Below are positions 49,645 through 62,581 of a stretch of 64,000 nucleotides of DNA, piece after piece (the first letter of the stretch is position 1; each line of letters starts with the position of its first letter). Made by a program: the position numbers and the translations under genes. Source of the DNA: Trogon surrucura (Eukaryota; Chordata; Aves; Trogoniformes; Trogonidae). The notes under the pieces are model-generated. The model did no database searches, was not told the origin of the DNA, and saw only the letters and a list, made by a program, of their open reading frames with translations. The stretch is from the NCBI GenBank assembly GCA_020746105.1, contig CM036629.1:5424501-5488500 (forward strand), given 5' to 3'.

Positions 49645-51800
49645 GTTGTGCAGTTTAAGAAGCTTGAATCTTTTTTTTTTTTGCTTTCCCTCACAATCAC
49701 AAAGCAACAGGCTTGGATTCCGCTACCAAAATCAGCTCAAAATACGCATGATGTAATTATTTAATTCCCCAAGGTCCTGTGCGGTTGGAACTCTCGTAAA
49801 GGTGAAGGTTCCCAGTAGAGTGAAAGTAGTTGAAGTTCTATTTCTCACAACATGTAAGTTTGCAGCCTCCTTTCATCACATCATGCTCTAAGTTATTTAC
49901 TTATTAAGCATGTCACACCTCAGCATTTATGCATATTAATGGAAACAGAAAAAAATCACATAAAAGTTGCTTCAGACCCAGTGCAATCACATACCTGCTG
50001 ATAATTTACATGTGCATTACACAACTATTTATTCAGCCTTTAAAAGGGGAAAAATCAGTTACCAAAGCAACTGCTATATTGTTTGTTACTAGTGCTATTT
50101 TTAAGATAAAGAGCGTTGGTAAGGCTCCCGTATCAGTATCTCTTAGGAACAGGTACACACTTTGCAAAGGGAGAAAACACAAGAACTATTATAATCACTG
50201 AATTTGCAAAGAAAGAAGTTCAGATGTGTTTGCTAAGTATTTCATAATTGAGTTTTACCGCCATTTTTACAGCATTGTAAAATATTCTGACAAGACTTCT
50301 AGGTAATATCAAGGAAAAAACCCCAAAGCAAGTAATAATACGTGACAGCAAGGACTAAGTGAAGTGTGTTTGCATTCGGGATAAGTGTGGTGGATCAAAC
50401 AGCGTTTGCAATCCAGAGCGTGCAGCTGAATGCGCGACACTGAGAGCGTGGCAGGAGAAGGCGCTGTGTAAATACAAGCTACTGGTGAGAGTTTTCCTCC
50501 TTTCTGCTCTGCTCAGCCAGTAGAACACTCCCCTATGGTTGCTCCGAGAGTTGAGAACATAACGTGCTCTGTATTCCTTGCCACTGAGCAAAAGCCTGGG
50601 ACAAAAGTTGTTTGCATATCACTCTTACGGGCCAAACAACTATGATTCTGTGTCATAGTGGAAAATAATAGCACGTGACGTAAGCTTCTGTAGATCATTT
50701 TTGTCCTAAGTGCGCTCATAACCAAGTTGCAGACTTTTTAAATGCCTGTTTCTACTATTTTTTTTTTTTTCCTGGCAGTCCAAGGGCAGAGGATACGGTC
50801 AGTTTAGGAAGAGTTTTTTCTGTTAACAGCGTGTTCATGAGTAGACTGACATTTCCTTGATTCTAGTTGCACTACAGGATTGTTTACAAGATACTAGCTT
50901 CCGAAAAAATCTTGGTCCATGGCTCCCTATAGCCAATGCACTGGGAGTGCCTAATGCTGATCAAAGTCCTTCAAACGACACAAGCTAAGTGATGCTATCC
51001 TGAATATTATGATGTTTCACATGCTTTTTGTAAACCTGTAGGGTTATAAGTGTGAATATAGCTTTCTGTCAGTATTAGACAAAGATCTGGTTTTAGAAAC
51101 CCTGGAAAACTTAATTTGAAGAATGCCTGTGACATCAGTTGTTCCCTGCAAAGCCTCGCGTTTTTGACCAACCAAAATAAGCGATAGTCAGCTATAGTGG
51201 ACCTACTCTGATGCTCTAAATGAAAATTAAAATGTTCTGGAACAAGTGTTTTACTTATGGGGAAAAAAGAAGTTATTTATGAGTTGCCTGAAGTCAGTCC
51301 TGCTTTCTACTTGCACAAAGTGCTGATGCACCTCTTTGGAAGACCAGACCATTCAGACTCTGGGTTGCTGAATGCAAGTTGCTACTGTGATTTTGTAGCT
51401 GGAGAGCCGGGACCAAACTGAGCACCCAAAGAGTGTTGAAGTGATGCAACGGAGAGACCAACCCCCGTCCAAAGGAAGTTTTCTGAATTTAATTGTAAAG
51501 GAGCATTTGCCCAGCTCGGGGGTAGATTTTCGGAGTTGTGTAAACAAGACAACTTGCAAGGAAAGAAGTACAGCTGAGTTTTCCTACAACTCACTGAGAT
51601 CTAGTCCGTTTGCTTAGAAAAAGAGTTGATCTATGCGATATTATTTATCTCTCCAGTAACTTCTTCTGTCATTTATGTTGCCGGCTGAATAAGGCTTCAA
51701 ATTTGATGAATAGCAGTAATGTCTGTGTCTGTTGCTAGTCCAATACTGGTAATTTCTCCACTTGGGTGCGGTATCAGTGTCTTGGTTATTTGGTTCAGGG
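49645..51800. other. intergenic, no gene seen
   Basis: AT-rich single-copy DNA. Frames up to 90 codons show no recognisable product. T-rich homopolymers occur near 49671-49681 and 50758-50770. Confidence 0.55.
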
Positions 51801-51853
51801 ATAATCATCTCTGGATGGATGCCATGGGCAAAGCACGAGCCGTGGATCGGTAC

Positions 51854-52103
51854 CTGCGTTCTTGCTGTAGCTCAGCTCTGCACGGCACTGCGGCAGAACT
51901 TTTGTCTCTGGTACCAGGATTGCAGTGTGGAGCAGGCAGGTCATCCAAGTCCATGCAGAGCTCTCCGTTTTCTCTGTAAATTGTAGAAATCCTGTTGGTC
52001 TCTGATGGAAAGGGTGGAAGAGGTGAAGGTACTTCCTTGCATTTAGTGTGCCTCTGCAGCAGTGGAAGTGGATAATCTGTATGGGGAATCCAAGAGTGTG
52101 TTG
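51854..52103 (-). ncRNA. candidate minus-strand exon with a long open frame
   Basis: A pyrimidine-rich tract and acceptor (CTGTGCTGAAAG|CAAC, AG at 52105-52104) precede a 250-base segment ending with GCAG|GTACCG (51854/51853). One minus frame is open across it and beyond (51805-52113, 102 codons) and contains non-repetitive, balanced protein-like sequence such as ENGELCMDLDDLPAPHCNPG. The donor is mediocre and no homologue comes to mind. Both plus-strand frames here are also stop-poor, which weakens the coding interpretation. Confidence 0.22.
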
Positions 52104-52200
52104 CTTTCAGCACAGAGATGAGGATGGGAGAAAAGATGTGAAAAAAAATTTTTTAATTTGTCTTTATTCTCTTAACTCTGGATACTAAGGGCTTTTCCTG

Positions 52201-52217
52201 GCTCCCTCTGCTGGCTA
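52201..52217 (-). promoter_or_regulatory. CTCF-like motif
   Basis: GCTCCCTCTGCTGGCTA matches the reverse-complement CTCF core at most informative positions by eye. It lies about 100 bases right of the minus-strand candidate exon at 51.85-52.10 kb. A single motif match is weak evidence of occupancy. Confidence 0.3.
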
Positions 52218-52219
52218 TG

Positions 52220-55200
52220 AAGCTGGCTTAGCATTTTTTTTTTCCACTACAGTATTATTTTTGCTGATTAAAATAGCTATGGCAGTTCTGTGTCTCGATC
52301 TCAGCCTCCCACCCCCCACTATCCTGCTCTACACATTCTTCTGTGCTTAAATACACAATTGTTTTTATGACTAATTCCTCTTCTCCCTTGTAAGATTACT
52401 CTGTGATTCATATTTGAAAATGAATCCATCCTTTTAAAAAGCAATCGGTTACTCCAAGTACATAAACAAAGGAGCAAAAAAAAAGAGAAAAACCCGCGAA
52501 GCTCCTAAAATATTAAGCAATAATTTCCAGCATGAACTGACTTTTTATTAACACTGAATTCAAATAATGAAAGAAAATAACAACAGCGTAGCAGCAGAAG
52601 CCCCAACCGTGAACTGTTTGTATTATGCTCTATCCAGTGCCTCTTTTCTAGTCATCTGAGGTTTGAAATGGTGCACCTGCTTTTTAGTACTTAAGCAACA
52701 GTAGTACTTTGGCCTGACATAGAATTTCCATCTCCAGAACATCTAAGTGTAAACTGATTAAATCTGACAGTTGTCCTGTAGAGCAGGTAGTAACTACCAC
52801 TGCAGATACATCCCAGAACATCCCCAGTTCACAGAAGGGGACGCTAATCTGTTAAGATTAAGCAAAATATCAAGTCAAAAACCAGCTCCTGTTCAGGTGT
52901 TCCCTTAAAACTGTGAATTCCACCGTCTAGATCTAGTTTTCTCCTGCAGTTGATCACAGTTCCTAGTACCTAGCTGGTGATTAGCACGCCTAGAGTCATG
53001 ATCTGTGTGAGTGATTTTGGTATTTGCACGAACAAGTTAACAGGCCCCTTTGAAGCGCCTGTTGAAAGAGCAGCTCTGTCGGCTCATCTTGCTTCCAGGC
53101 ACTGGAAACCGATGAGCACCGCGGCCACTGCCGCGGGGACTGCATTAACCGAGGAGGACAACACACCTGAATACACCAGCTCCCTTCTGGAGTTGGGCAC
53201 CAGTATCTTGCAGTTAATCAAAGCCCTTTTCTTCTGTGAGCCACCACTTCCCTCCCGAGAGCCGTACTCCTCCCTGGAACCCAACTGAAGTCCTTGGTGT
53301 GGGAAACAAGCTCCCGGCCTAAACTTTTTCCGTGCGATTTTTAACACTCCTTAGTGACTCCGCCCAAATCCTGTGGGAATTCCTAAACCGCTTTGAGGGT
53401 TTTGAAAATGTTGCCCTGTACCTGTGAGGCTCACTGCGTTCCAAGAGTTAATGGGTAAATGTGGTCGTGGTAGGCAGAAAATTCTAATAAGATTCTTGAA
53501 ATACTCCTGCTGCTCTAATGTATGGATGCTGCAGGATCTTGACTATTTCTATCTTCCCTGCTCCCTGCTGAGATGATATTATTGCTTGGGTTAAAAGCTA
53601 AGTGGCTTTGTGTATGTACACACTCCATTCAAATATATGATTGCTAATAAGCTGTGTAGCATGACTGGAAAAGCATTTCAGATGTGGTGGTGCAGAACTT
53701 CACTTTAGTCTAGTAACTCACATTTGGTTTGAGGTGTGCTGCTGGAACCTGTGTTCTTAAATTTAGGCTGTCCATTCTCCTGTTTTGGTGGGTTTTATCC
53801 TCATTAACAACTAAATATTAACGTTGGAGGCACTTCTTGAAAATTTTATATCAAAAGCTTTTCTATATATAATTTTTTTTTTCTAAGTGGAAATTTCAAG
53901 TTTTGAATGCAGCAAAATAATTACAGTCAAAACTATCAAAATACATAAAATTAAGGAAGTAATTTGAGAGTTGTCATTTTTTGGACAAACATCTACCTTT
54001 TTAGTGATCAAGGTTGAGATGGAGAAGGTAGCAGTTCTGACACATTTTAACTACCTTCTCTTGGAAGAATACTTAGTGGTCTGAGCTGTAAGTTCTCATG
54101 TTATTATCAGCCATGTAAGCTGATACATGCAGTTTTACACCAGTTGTAAAATCTGAGATCTTGACCTGGTCCTGCAGCCCCTTGGTTAAAGAGCTGGAGT
54201 GGAGTCAGCTGCAGACTGCAGGTCAAACTCACCCAGAAGAGTTTGGAAAACAGTTGTGGCGATGGTGAGACCTTTACAGGTTCTACTCTAAAAAAGAAAT
54301 TGATTTCTAGATTTTCAACCAAGAGAACAGTGCCATCAGACCTTAATAACCACCTACTTACTGCTTACTAATTGACTGTAAACTTCCCGTATTCACAAGA
54401 ACGGATCACACAGTAGAGGAGGTGAGTTTACACAATGAGGTCTCCTAAATGTAGAATAAATATTTCAAATTCACTGCTGCTTGCACACAAGAAATGAATT
54501 TAACACTTCCTTTGAAATTTGATAATCATATTATATCATACTCTAAATCAGTTTTAAAATATCAAAATAAAACCAAAGTTCAATCAGTGAAGTTACGTGG
54601 ACGAGCTCTTTGGTTTGAGAAGATCCCCACAGCCTGCCTGCCTGTCTTTGCCTGTTTATTTGAGGTATTTGCCTTGCTGACTCCTGCTGGAAGAGCTGCT
54701 GTGTTTCCAGAGTCCAGGGTAACAGGATCCTGTCTGCTTAGGCAATGAAAAGCTGCAACTTGGTGACAATTTACATATAGGCCATTCACATCAGTGTTTG
54801 GATAAAACATCATAAATGGTGTGACCTTCATACCCGTTCTTCCCTGCAAAGGTGAATACAGAGAGAATTGTCATGTTCATGTTTTAGAGAGTGTTTCTGT
54901 TGCATCTTTCCCCTGACTACGCTTACAGGCTTCCAAGCCTTTATCATTCCATTTTTTGTTAAAACCGATTTGGTTTTAATATTTGGTTGAAGGTTTGCAT
55001 CTAATTTCTTGCATTTTTTGAATTTCTGGTCATATTAAGAGCACTTCTGATGGAAGCAATGTGGTTGATAGAGCTCAAGAGTAAGAAGAGGCCAACTCTT
55101 AGTAAAGTGACTTCATCTGTTTCCGTGTGTGTGATTTTGCCTGGTAATTAATTTTCGTTCAGAAGAGGAATCTTCAAAATATTAAAATACAGTTCCTCCA

Positions 55201-56560
55201 GCTGCTGGACTTTTTCTGCTTTTCCTGGGTTTTGTGTGTGATAGAGCTGTCTTTTCACCAAGGCTTCTCACGTGACAGATGATTCCTATGTATTGCCCTG
55301 TTGTTTAATGTGAAGCAAATGCGATAGCTTATCTAATGTGACAGGTACAGTCGTCTGTTGTCAAAGCCGTGGCAGTACTGACCAGGATTATCTGGATGAG
55401 CGGTCATCTAGATGTTGCAGCATGGACGGTGTGGGCCTCATGGATAAACTTCAACAGCATGACGAAACACACGGCCGCTGAAGTGGAAAAGATGAGGCAG
55501 ACGAGATGCTAATGCGATATATAAAGACATCAAAAGCTGAGGAGTGAAATTAGGATAAAGGTGTTGGGGGTGTGGGTAGGCGTGGTGGAAGATCTACGAA
55601 ATACATACTTCTTGGAAAATCTGGGAGACATTATTTGCAATAAAACAGGATGTAAGTTGATTTTTATGCAGTTAGGCAGATGTCTGTACAGACTGTGATT
55701 CAGCGCTATTTGTGAATCAATGGAGGATTCTCTCATCTTTAAGTCTAATAAGGTATAGAGGCAAGTGAGTGAGCAGCCAACAGTGTGAGATATTTTCCTA
55801 AATATAATTGCGAGCAAATGAACCAAGCATGTAAATAGTTTAAAAGTTGGTTTATTAGGTGGCTATAGTAAATGCAGCATTGTCTTGCTTGAGAGTGGCA
55901 TTACAGTCGCTTTGATAGAACATAAAATTTTGCCGTTGCAGCTGTGATTTCCACAGATACCATATTTATAGACATTCCTTGGGGAGTTAGCCATCTTAGG
56001 AAATACCTACTGCAAAGAACAAGTAAATAGTATCAGAAGTTTTAAGATGCCCATATAAAGAACCTCAATGTGTAATTTGTAAAAAATGTATGTGGGTGCA
56101 AACTGATGGGATTTAAAATACTTATAGTGAATGAGCATTTTAGCACAGAAAAAGGCAACTGGTTGTTGCTTAAAAAGACAAGAAAGATTTGCTTCCAGGA
56201 AGAGGGTCAGAGGGAAACAGAAAATCACCTGAGGGCTATGTTTCAACAACAGAAATCAGCAGATAGATCTACTGCTGCACAGCAGAATACACTGAAGAGC
56301 ACATGAGTATGACGGCACAGCAGGCTGTGAAGTTTTATCAGGTGTTTCCCAGTGTTTTCTTAAATCCTCATCATCCAAAATCCTACAAATATACAAACCC
56401 CAAAGCTTTAATCTATGGGAAAGTTACTTGAGTTCTTCTGTAGAAAAACTTGCAGTCTTCAACCCATCAGAATCCGTCATGAGACTTAAGCCAGTCCAGT
56501 GATGATCCTGGCAACCTGTCTCATCCTTTCTGCAGTGGCTGGGACTGGCAGCACTGCTGT
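52220..56560. other. intergenic, no gene seen
   Basis: Mostly AT-rich single-copy sequence with a GC-richer spot at 53040-53290. There a 103-codon plus frame and an 87-codon minus frame overlap, both unrecognised. No repeats identified. Confidence 0.55.
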
Positions 56561-56562
56561 GA

Positions 56563-57131
56563 CAGAATCACAGAATCACAGAATGTTAGAGGTTGGAAGG
56601 AACCTCAAAGATCATCTAGTCCAGCCCCCCTGCCAGAGCAGGATCACCTACACTAGAGCGCACAGGAACGTGTCCAGACGGGTTTTGAATGTCTCCAGAG
56701 AAGGAGACTCCACAACCTCCCTGGGCAGCCTGTGCCAGGGCTCCGTCACCCTCATAGTGAAAAAGTTTTTTCTCATATTTTTATGGAACCTCCTGTGTTC
56801 CAGCTTCCACCCATTGCTCCTTGTCCTGTCAGTGGACGCCGCTGAAAAGAGCCTGGCTCCACCCTCCTGACACTCGCCCTTGACGTATTTATAAACATTA
56901 ATGAGGTCACCCCTCAGCCTCCTCCTCTCCAAGCTAAAGAGACCCAGCTCCTTCAGCCTTTCCTCATAAGGGAGATGTTCCACTCCCTTCATCATCTCTG
57001 TGGCTGCGCTGGACTCTCTCAAGCTGTTCCCTGTCCTTCTTGAACTGAGGGGCCCAGAACTGGACACAATATTCCAGATGTGGCCTCACCAGGGCAGAGT
57101 AGAGGGGCAGGAGGGCCTCTTTCGACCTATT
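56563..57131 (-). mobile_element. CR1 LINE fragment, about 570 bp, antisense
   Basis: From AGAATCACAGAATCACAG to GGAGGGCCTCTTTCGACCT this is the antisense equivalent of nearly the same region as the 20.35-20.96 kb copy, and closely similar to it. The 139-codon minus frame (56648-57067) is the CR1 remnant read in sense. With the 20.4-kb copy in opposite orientation it forms a long inverted repeat pair about 36 kb apart. Confidence 0.95.
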
Positions 57132-57134
57132 GTG

Positions 57135-60100
57135 GTGTTAGAAAAGTACTTTTTGGTTGCTTTTCAAAGAGCATCACTATATAACAATGTAGAGTCTTTC
57201 ATGGTTTGTAAAACTGTAAAGTGTATGTGTGGGATATTCGGAGAAACGGTATTTCTGCCTGCCCTTACTGACCTGACGAGACTTTATCTACATCACATGC
57301 CACTCAGCTTTTCCTGGGAAATGAAGACCTAAGGAGCTGCCCCAATGATTCCACGGTAGTGCTTCTCTCCCAGTCTGAATCATCAAGCATTGGCTTTAGC
57401 AGCTGCTGTTTCAGTGTAGGCAAGGTCCTGGGCAGTAGCACACTGTAGGCTGCAGCCAGCGCCAGCTTGCCATTCTCTGGGTAGGTAATTTCCCAGTGTA
57501 AACAGTGTAATCATTAAATACAATTTCCTTATACCTAGTGACTAGAACAATGTCAACACACTCTGATTATATACAGGAGCATCTGTGGGGTCTGAGAAAG
57601 ACAGAGGAGATGTCTCTTTACTATTTTTGGCACCGGTTCTTTGTATTTCTTCCATCTGCAGACCCTCTATGCCATTTTCTGATGACAAAACTGATCCCTG
57701 AGGGCCCAATTGATATTAATGAGATGTAAATGACAGATGAGGTGACATATGACAGTGTCATCAACCAAAGAAATAAAGAACAGTATCGTGAATAAGCACA
57801 AGACATTCACAGGACAGAAATGAACTGTATTTAATATTGTTGAACAGGTTATTTTTTTTTAAAGGTAATGCATTGGAAAAAAAGGTAATCAGAGCATGAA
57901 ATATTAGCATGAAATGGCTCTGACTACTGTAGCTTTTAGCAAACATTTTTTCAGGGTATATATTGTAGGGGATTGAGGAAAAGAAAGATGATTCATTTAT
58001 TTATTTAAGAGTGACAGTGAAAGGAGACATGCATGGCGGTGGAAAGCAGGTATTATGCACTTGCTGTTTACGAAAGAAAGGTTTGATGTTTTCGTGGGTC
58101 ACCACATGAATAAAGGAAGAGAATGAAAGATGATATTTAACAAAGGTCATGAAAGCTTTAATCTGGAAGCCTATGACATATGTCTTGGTATGTTAAATAA
58201 TCTTGAAGCTTGGTAGAAGATGAGATTTTCGCCAGGACTTTTCCTTGATGTTTATGAACTGATTCATACCTGTGCAGCCACTGACAATTCATCTAATTTT
58301 TTAATTGCTAAACCATGTAAAAGCTGCTGTCCAACTTACTAGTGCCTGTAGGGGCCCAGACTTGAAGAATGGTCTGACTTTATGAGGATCGGCACATGGA
58401 TAATTCATTTCCCACCTCATTCTGGCCTTGATTTTCCACACATCGTCACAGTGGTTTTTGGTCTTTTTTTGCAGCTGATACACCTTTGAGTTTCTACAGA
58501 CTACCAGCGTCAACTCTGACCAGCTGGAGTTGCTGTTAACTCTCCCTCCTCCCCTTGCCATGGTGCTTGGCCTGCAGAGAGTGTTACTTTGGAAGCACAA
58601 CTGCAAAAAGCTAACAGAAATTTCACTTGTCCTCGCACTCTGTTTAAAATGTTCCATCCTGCCTTACTAGGGCATGAGAATCACCTCCCTAGAGCGGAGG
58701 AGGGCTCACCAGCTCAGCCCAGTTTAGAGCGTAGGTGGTTGCTCAGATGTGTCCTCGGGAGCTGCCCTTGAACAGACCTGCCACCAGTGACACCAGTGAT
58801 GGGATGATGGCACTGAGATTCATCTGAGATCATTGATGAGTTCCCCGTGGCTCTAATGGGATTCCTCCCATTACGTGGAAATCCACTCAGCAGTTAAAGC
58901 TAGGGAGAAAAAATAAAAATGAAAATAAAACCAACCAAGGAAGAAATTCCTTTTCCCCTTCTCCATCGTCTTCTTTTCTAGTTCTTTCTCCTCTCCGCTT
59001 GAGTTTGGAGGGGAGCACTTTGCCTGAGCTGTACAGTAACGTAATGCTCTCGGCTGTACATGATAAAACAGTAAGCTGTTAGTAATAACGGGAGTGGTAT
59101 CAAGCTTGTAGTATGTTCTTGTATCAATTATACGATGTATGAAAATATTATTATGTTCTGCGCACGTTCTCTTAATTATTTTCTTAATTAGTAACAACTG
59201 TCTTCAGCCATTGATGCTTTTGGAATAGCTCCCTGGTTTTAGATGCTTAGCATTCTGTATTAAATTCCATTTCGGCTGAACCTTCTGCATGGTATAACTT
59301 AAAATGTGAATTGTTTAGGAAATGCTAAGCAACATCTGGTTAATATATATATTTTTGTAGTGTATGAGACACAGTAATTGTCTGTTGCAAAAAGAACTTG
59401 CAAAGTTCAAAATGGGGAGAAATTATATACACTTGCCATCATGTAAGTTTATGACTTGGAAGGATTTGTTAATGCCTTGTGGAGTTCGGACACCGTTTGT
59501 GGCTCAATAGAATGAAAAAAATCCCCGTTGCTGGATTTAGCAGAGGAGCTGCAGTTCTGTTATTTCTCCAAGAATGCTATCAGCTGGATCCCCCTCCTCT
59601 TCAGTCAGCTGGCTGGAATCAGCTGGATCAACTGCTTTTGGTGCAAGTAGGAGTTAGAGTGGGTTGAAGTTGCATAAATTGCTACATGTGGATGACAGAA
59701 TGTAGAATTTTAATTCTCTTCATATTTTTTTTCCTTCAGAAAACTAAATTAAAAAGATTAAAAAATACTATGCCATTAAAATTCCAGTATTTTAGTGCCA
59801 GGAAAAATGCAAGCCATGTCTCATTAATTCTTGGTCTGATGCTTCTCAGAATCCAATGTTCTTACTTGACATTTGAAATGAAAACTGTATTACTTGCACT
59901 CACGGGTCAGTCTGATTGGAGGACCAGAAACTTTTAGAGACTTGTTTCTGATGCAAATACTTAAATTAAAAATTCATAGTTCACTTTCCTCGGATACCGT
60001 GCAACATTCCTTTAAAATTCAGTGTTCCAGTGAGCAATCTCCATTTGATACAATATTCATGGCAAGTAATCACAGAAGGTTGCAATGCAGTCAGAGCAGA

Positions 60101-61000
60101 TTTGTTTGAAAGTTCAGTGGCATTTGTTTGGGACTCTTTGCTGAGTGCTCCTCCCTCGGCGAAGCGCTGTGGTAAATTCCCCCGTTCTGCTCCTTCTTTG
60201 GCACATTGAGTTGCTCTTGGGGTGCTTATTCTGGTGTTAACGTGTTACTGGGCATCCTGAAAATCAATCCTCCCGAGCTTGTTAGCTGAAGTAGCTTGAC
60301 TTTTCTTCCGGTGTATGCAATAAAATCAGTTTGCTTTGATTTGATAGCACAACGTTTCACTGGATGGTCTGGTTCCTGATGCAGTCCATGCATCTGTGTC
60401 TGTGTGGATGGCAAAACCACTTGATTTAGCTGTCACGGGTTGAATTAATTCAATGGGCTTTGGCGTTAGTAATCAATTCAGGTGCAACTATTTGTCTAAC
60501 TTGTATTCTCTGGAAATCTCTTCTGGCATGAGTGGAAAGAGAAGAATACAGCAAAATGCTCTGTTTTTTTTTCAAAACATCCCTTGATCATATAATCTGA
60601 CAAAATTAGTTTTGAGAGAGTTTTGTTGAGAGCCTACAGAATGAAATTGGCAACTCATCCTCAGTTCCCTTTGGGTGATATCTTCAGTGATTTATGTAAA
60701 AGTCTGTGAAGCTGAATATGTGGGGAGATTATTTTTGACATTCTGGGCTCGGAGAAAGGATCCGTTTTGAGTGACTGGATACACTAGTTCTCAGGTGGCA
60801 CAGATTTTTCCAGCGTAAAAAATAACAATAGTTAATACATGTTTTCACATTTAATTATTTTAATTGTGTTTCCATTTAGTTTTCTAATCAGAAGTATCAT
60901 TTATTTGCTACTTGAATTGAAGTGATTGTGAGGAGTTTCAATCACAGGTGTTTAAAGAACTGAGCAAAGTTGAAATAAATGCATAAAATGGAAAGATTTA
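57135..61000. other. intergenic, no gene seen apart from the E-box cluster
   Basis: AT-rich single-copy sequence. An acceptor-like string (GGTCTTTTTTTGCAG ending near 58473, plus strand) has no strong donor partner. Frames reach 118 codons on the minus strand (58301-58657) without recognisable domains. Confidence 0.55.
59581..59625. promoter_or_regulatory. cluster of three CAGCTG E-boxes
   Basis: CAGCTG occurs at 59581-59586, 59606-59611 and 59620-59625, two of them in the longer string CAGCTGGATC. Homotypic clustering of this palindromic bHLH site in 45 bases may mark an enhancer, or may be a decayed tandem duplication of a 10-14 base unit. Confidence 0.35.
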
Positions 61001-61025
61001 TTCTGTTTTCCCTTCTGTTCTGTAG

Positions 61026-61093
61026 GAACTCACCTGCCTCAAGTGCTGGAGTCGCAGGGAGATTCAGTTGAGAGAGCCTGGCAGGATATTCAG
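61026..61093 (+). ncRNA. candidate plus-strand exon 1 of a pair
   Basis: A textbook acceptor (TTCTGTTTTCCCTTCTGTTCTGTAG) ends at 61025. The first donor is TTCAG|GTACAG at 61093; an alternative, CCTG|GTAAGC, lies at 61104. The exon is 68 or 79 bases. Two of three frames are open. In the frame beginning E-L-T-C-L-K, the exon ends with two bases of a codon, which is the phase needed by the candidate exon at 62582. No protein family is recognised; a lncRNA exon is at least as likely. Confidence 0.35.
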
Positions 61094-62581
61094 GTACAGA
61101 CCTGGTAAGCATCTAGAAGTTGCAGTGTGGTTGCCTAAAACTTCCTAAACCAAGGCTGAATTTGAGGGCATTCTTATCTGTATATATGCTTTCCTCTCGA
61201 AAACTATAAATCCACTTACATGTTTGAAACCAGTATTTACCCATAGTCAGCTTTTATTTTTTGAAATCAGTTGTTCTTAGCTACTTTTGAAAGGAGTAGT
61301 GTGGGGCTCTCACCTTGACCTTGAGGTGGTTCAGCATTTCAGAGCACTCGGTGTTCTCACTGGTACCACTACCCGTGGAACACACAGGCATCTAGAAACT
61401 CTTACCACTTCTCCTGTTCTCTCTTCAGTTTGTTTTGGTGCATATTTTTCCTGGCTTGCTAGCAAAATCCGCCCTGTGCCTGATTCCCCAGAGACTCCTG
61501 TGCCCTCATTGGGTTGATTTCTTAAACCCCTTTACTTGGGGAATTTCCGATAATTTTGTTTAATTTTGGTCCCCAGTACCATGTTCCTTTCCCTCGGACA
61601 CTCTCATTTAATTTCCATCCCACCACGGTGTTATGAACGGGGTCTCGTAGCTGTGGAAGAGCCAACTCCATTTCTCGTCCTAGGTGAGCGTTCAAGATAG
61701 CTCATCGGTTTTCTTTGACACTCACCTGCTACTCCCACTCCGTCCACTCATCATGGAAGTGTCTGCTCAGACTGAATACACAAATGTGCTCTGGGAGCTC
61801 TGCTCTTGTGGAGGAAAATAGCCATAGAAGGGCCGTGAATAAAACAAACTCTGAGCTGAATGGAGTGGCTGCTTTTAAGAAGAAGCAGCATTGCGGAGCA
61901 GCGCGGTTTGGATGAGGTATAAATGAGTCATTTAAAGCCATTCCTTTTTTTCTTTTTTCTTTCTTTTTTTTTGTTCCGTGAACCAAAAGTGTTTCTGAGC
62001 TGAGAGAATAAATGTGACATAAACCTGGAAAGGAGACTCCAGATCATTGTGGCACTGCATGGTTTCGTTAGTGTGGCAGACTGCCTATGATGTGGTTGCT
62101 TGACAGTTAGGAATAGGTTTTTGGTTTGCCTACACACTTGAAACTGAACCAAGTGACTTTCCTGTTTTCTTAACACATGATCAGCAAACATAACTCTTGT
62201 TACACTACATACGTAATTCCCATAATATTGTCAGTTGTGCCCTGACATAATGTGTAAAGACACGGAGGATCATTTCTTCAGTCGATGTAAGCTGGTGAGG
62301 ATGAGAGGTATTCTGACAGCCAGGCACTGGCACACCAGATCTCTTCTCCCCACCCTTGAAGCAGAAGAAGCTGTGCTTGTACGAGTGTTCTGGGTGAGTA
62401 GATTTTAGGTAGGGTGGAACACCAGAGGAGATGCTGTTCTCTTTCTTGGAACAGAGAAAGCATATGCGGAGGCAACAGAGAGACTTCCAGGGAAATGCTT
62501 CAGATGGAGTTGTGTAATGCCTGTGACTGGGGAAAAAAAAAAAAGAAAAAGGTCATACTGTTCCATGCTCTTTCTCTTCAG

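Noticed and set aside
52977..53288. 103-codon plus frame in a GC-richer spot
   Set aside because: An opposite-strand frame is equally open, splice borders are poor and no family is recognised.
56648..57067. 139-codon minus frame as a gene
   Set aside because: It is the sense reading of the antisense CR1 at 56.56-57.13 kb.
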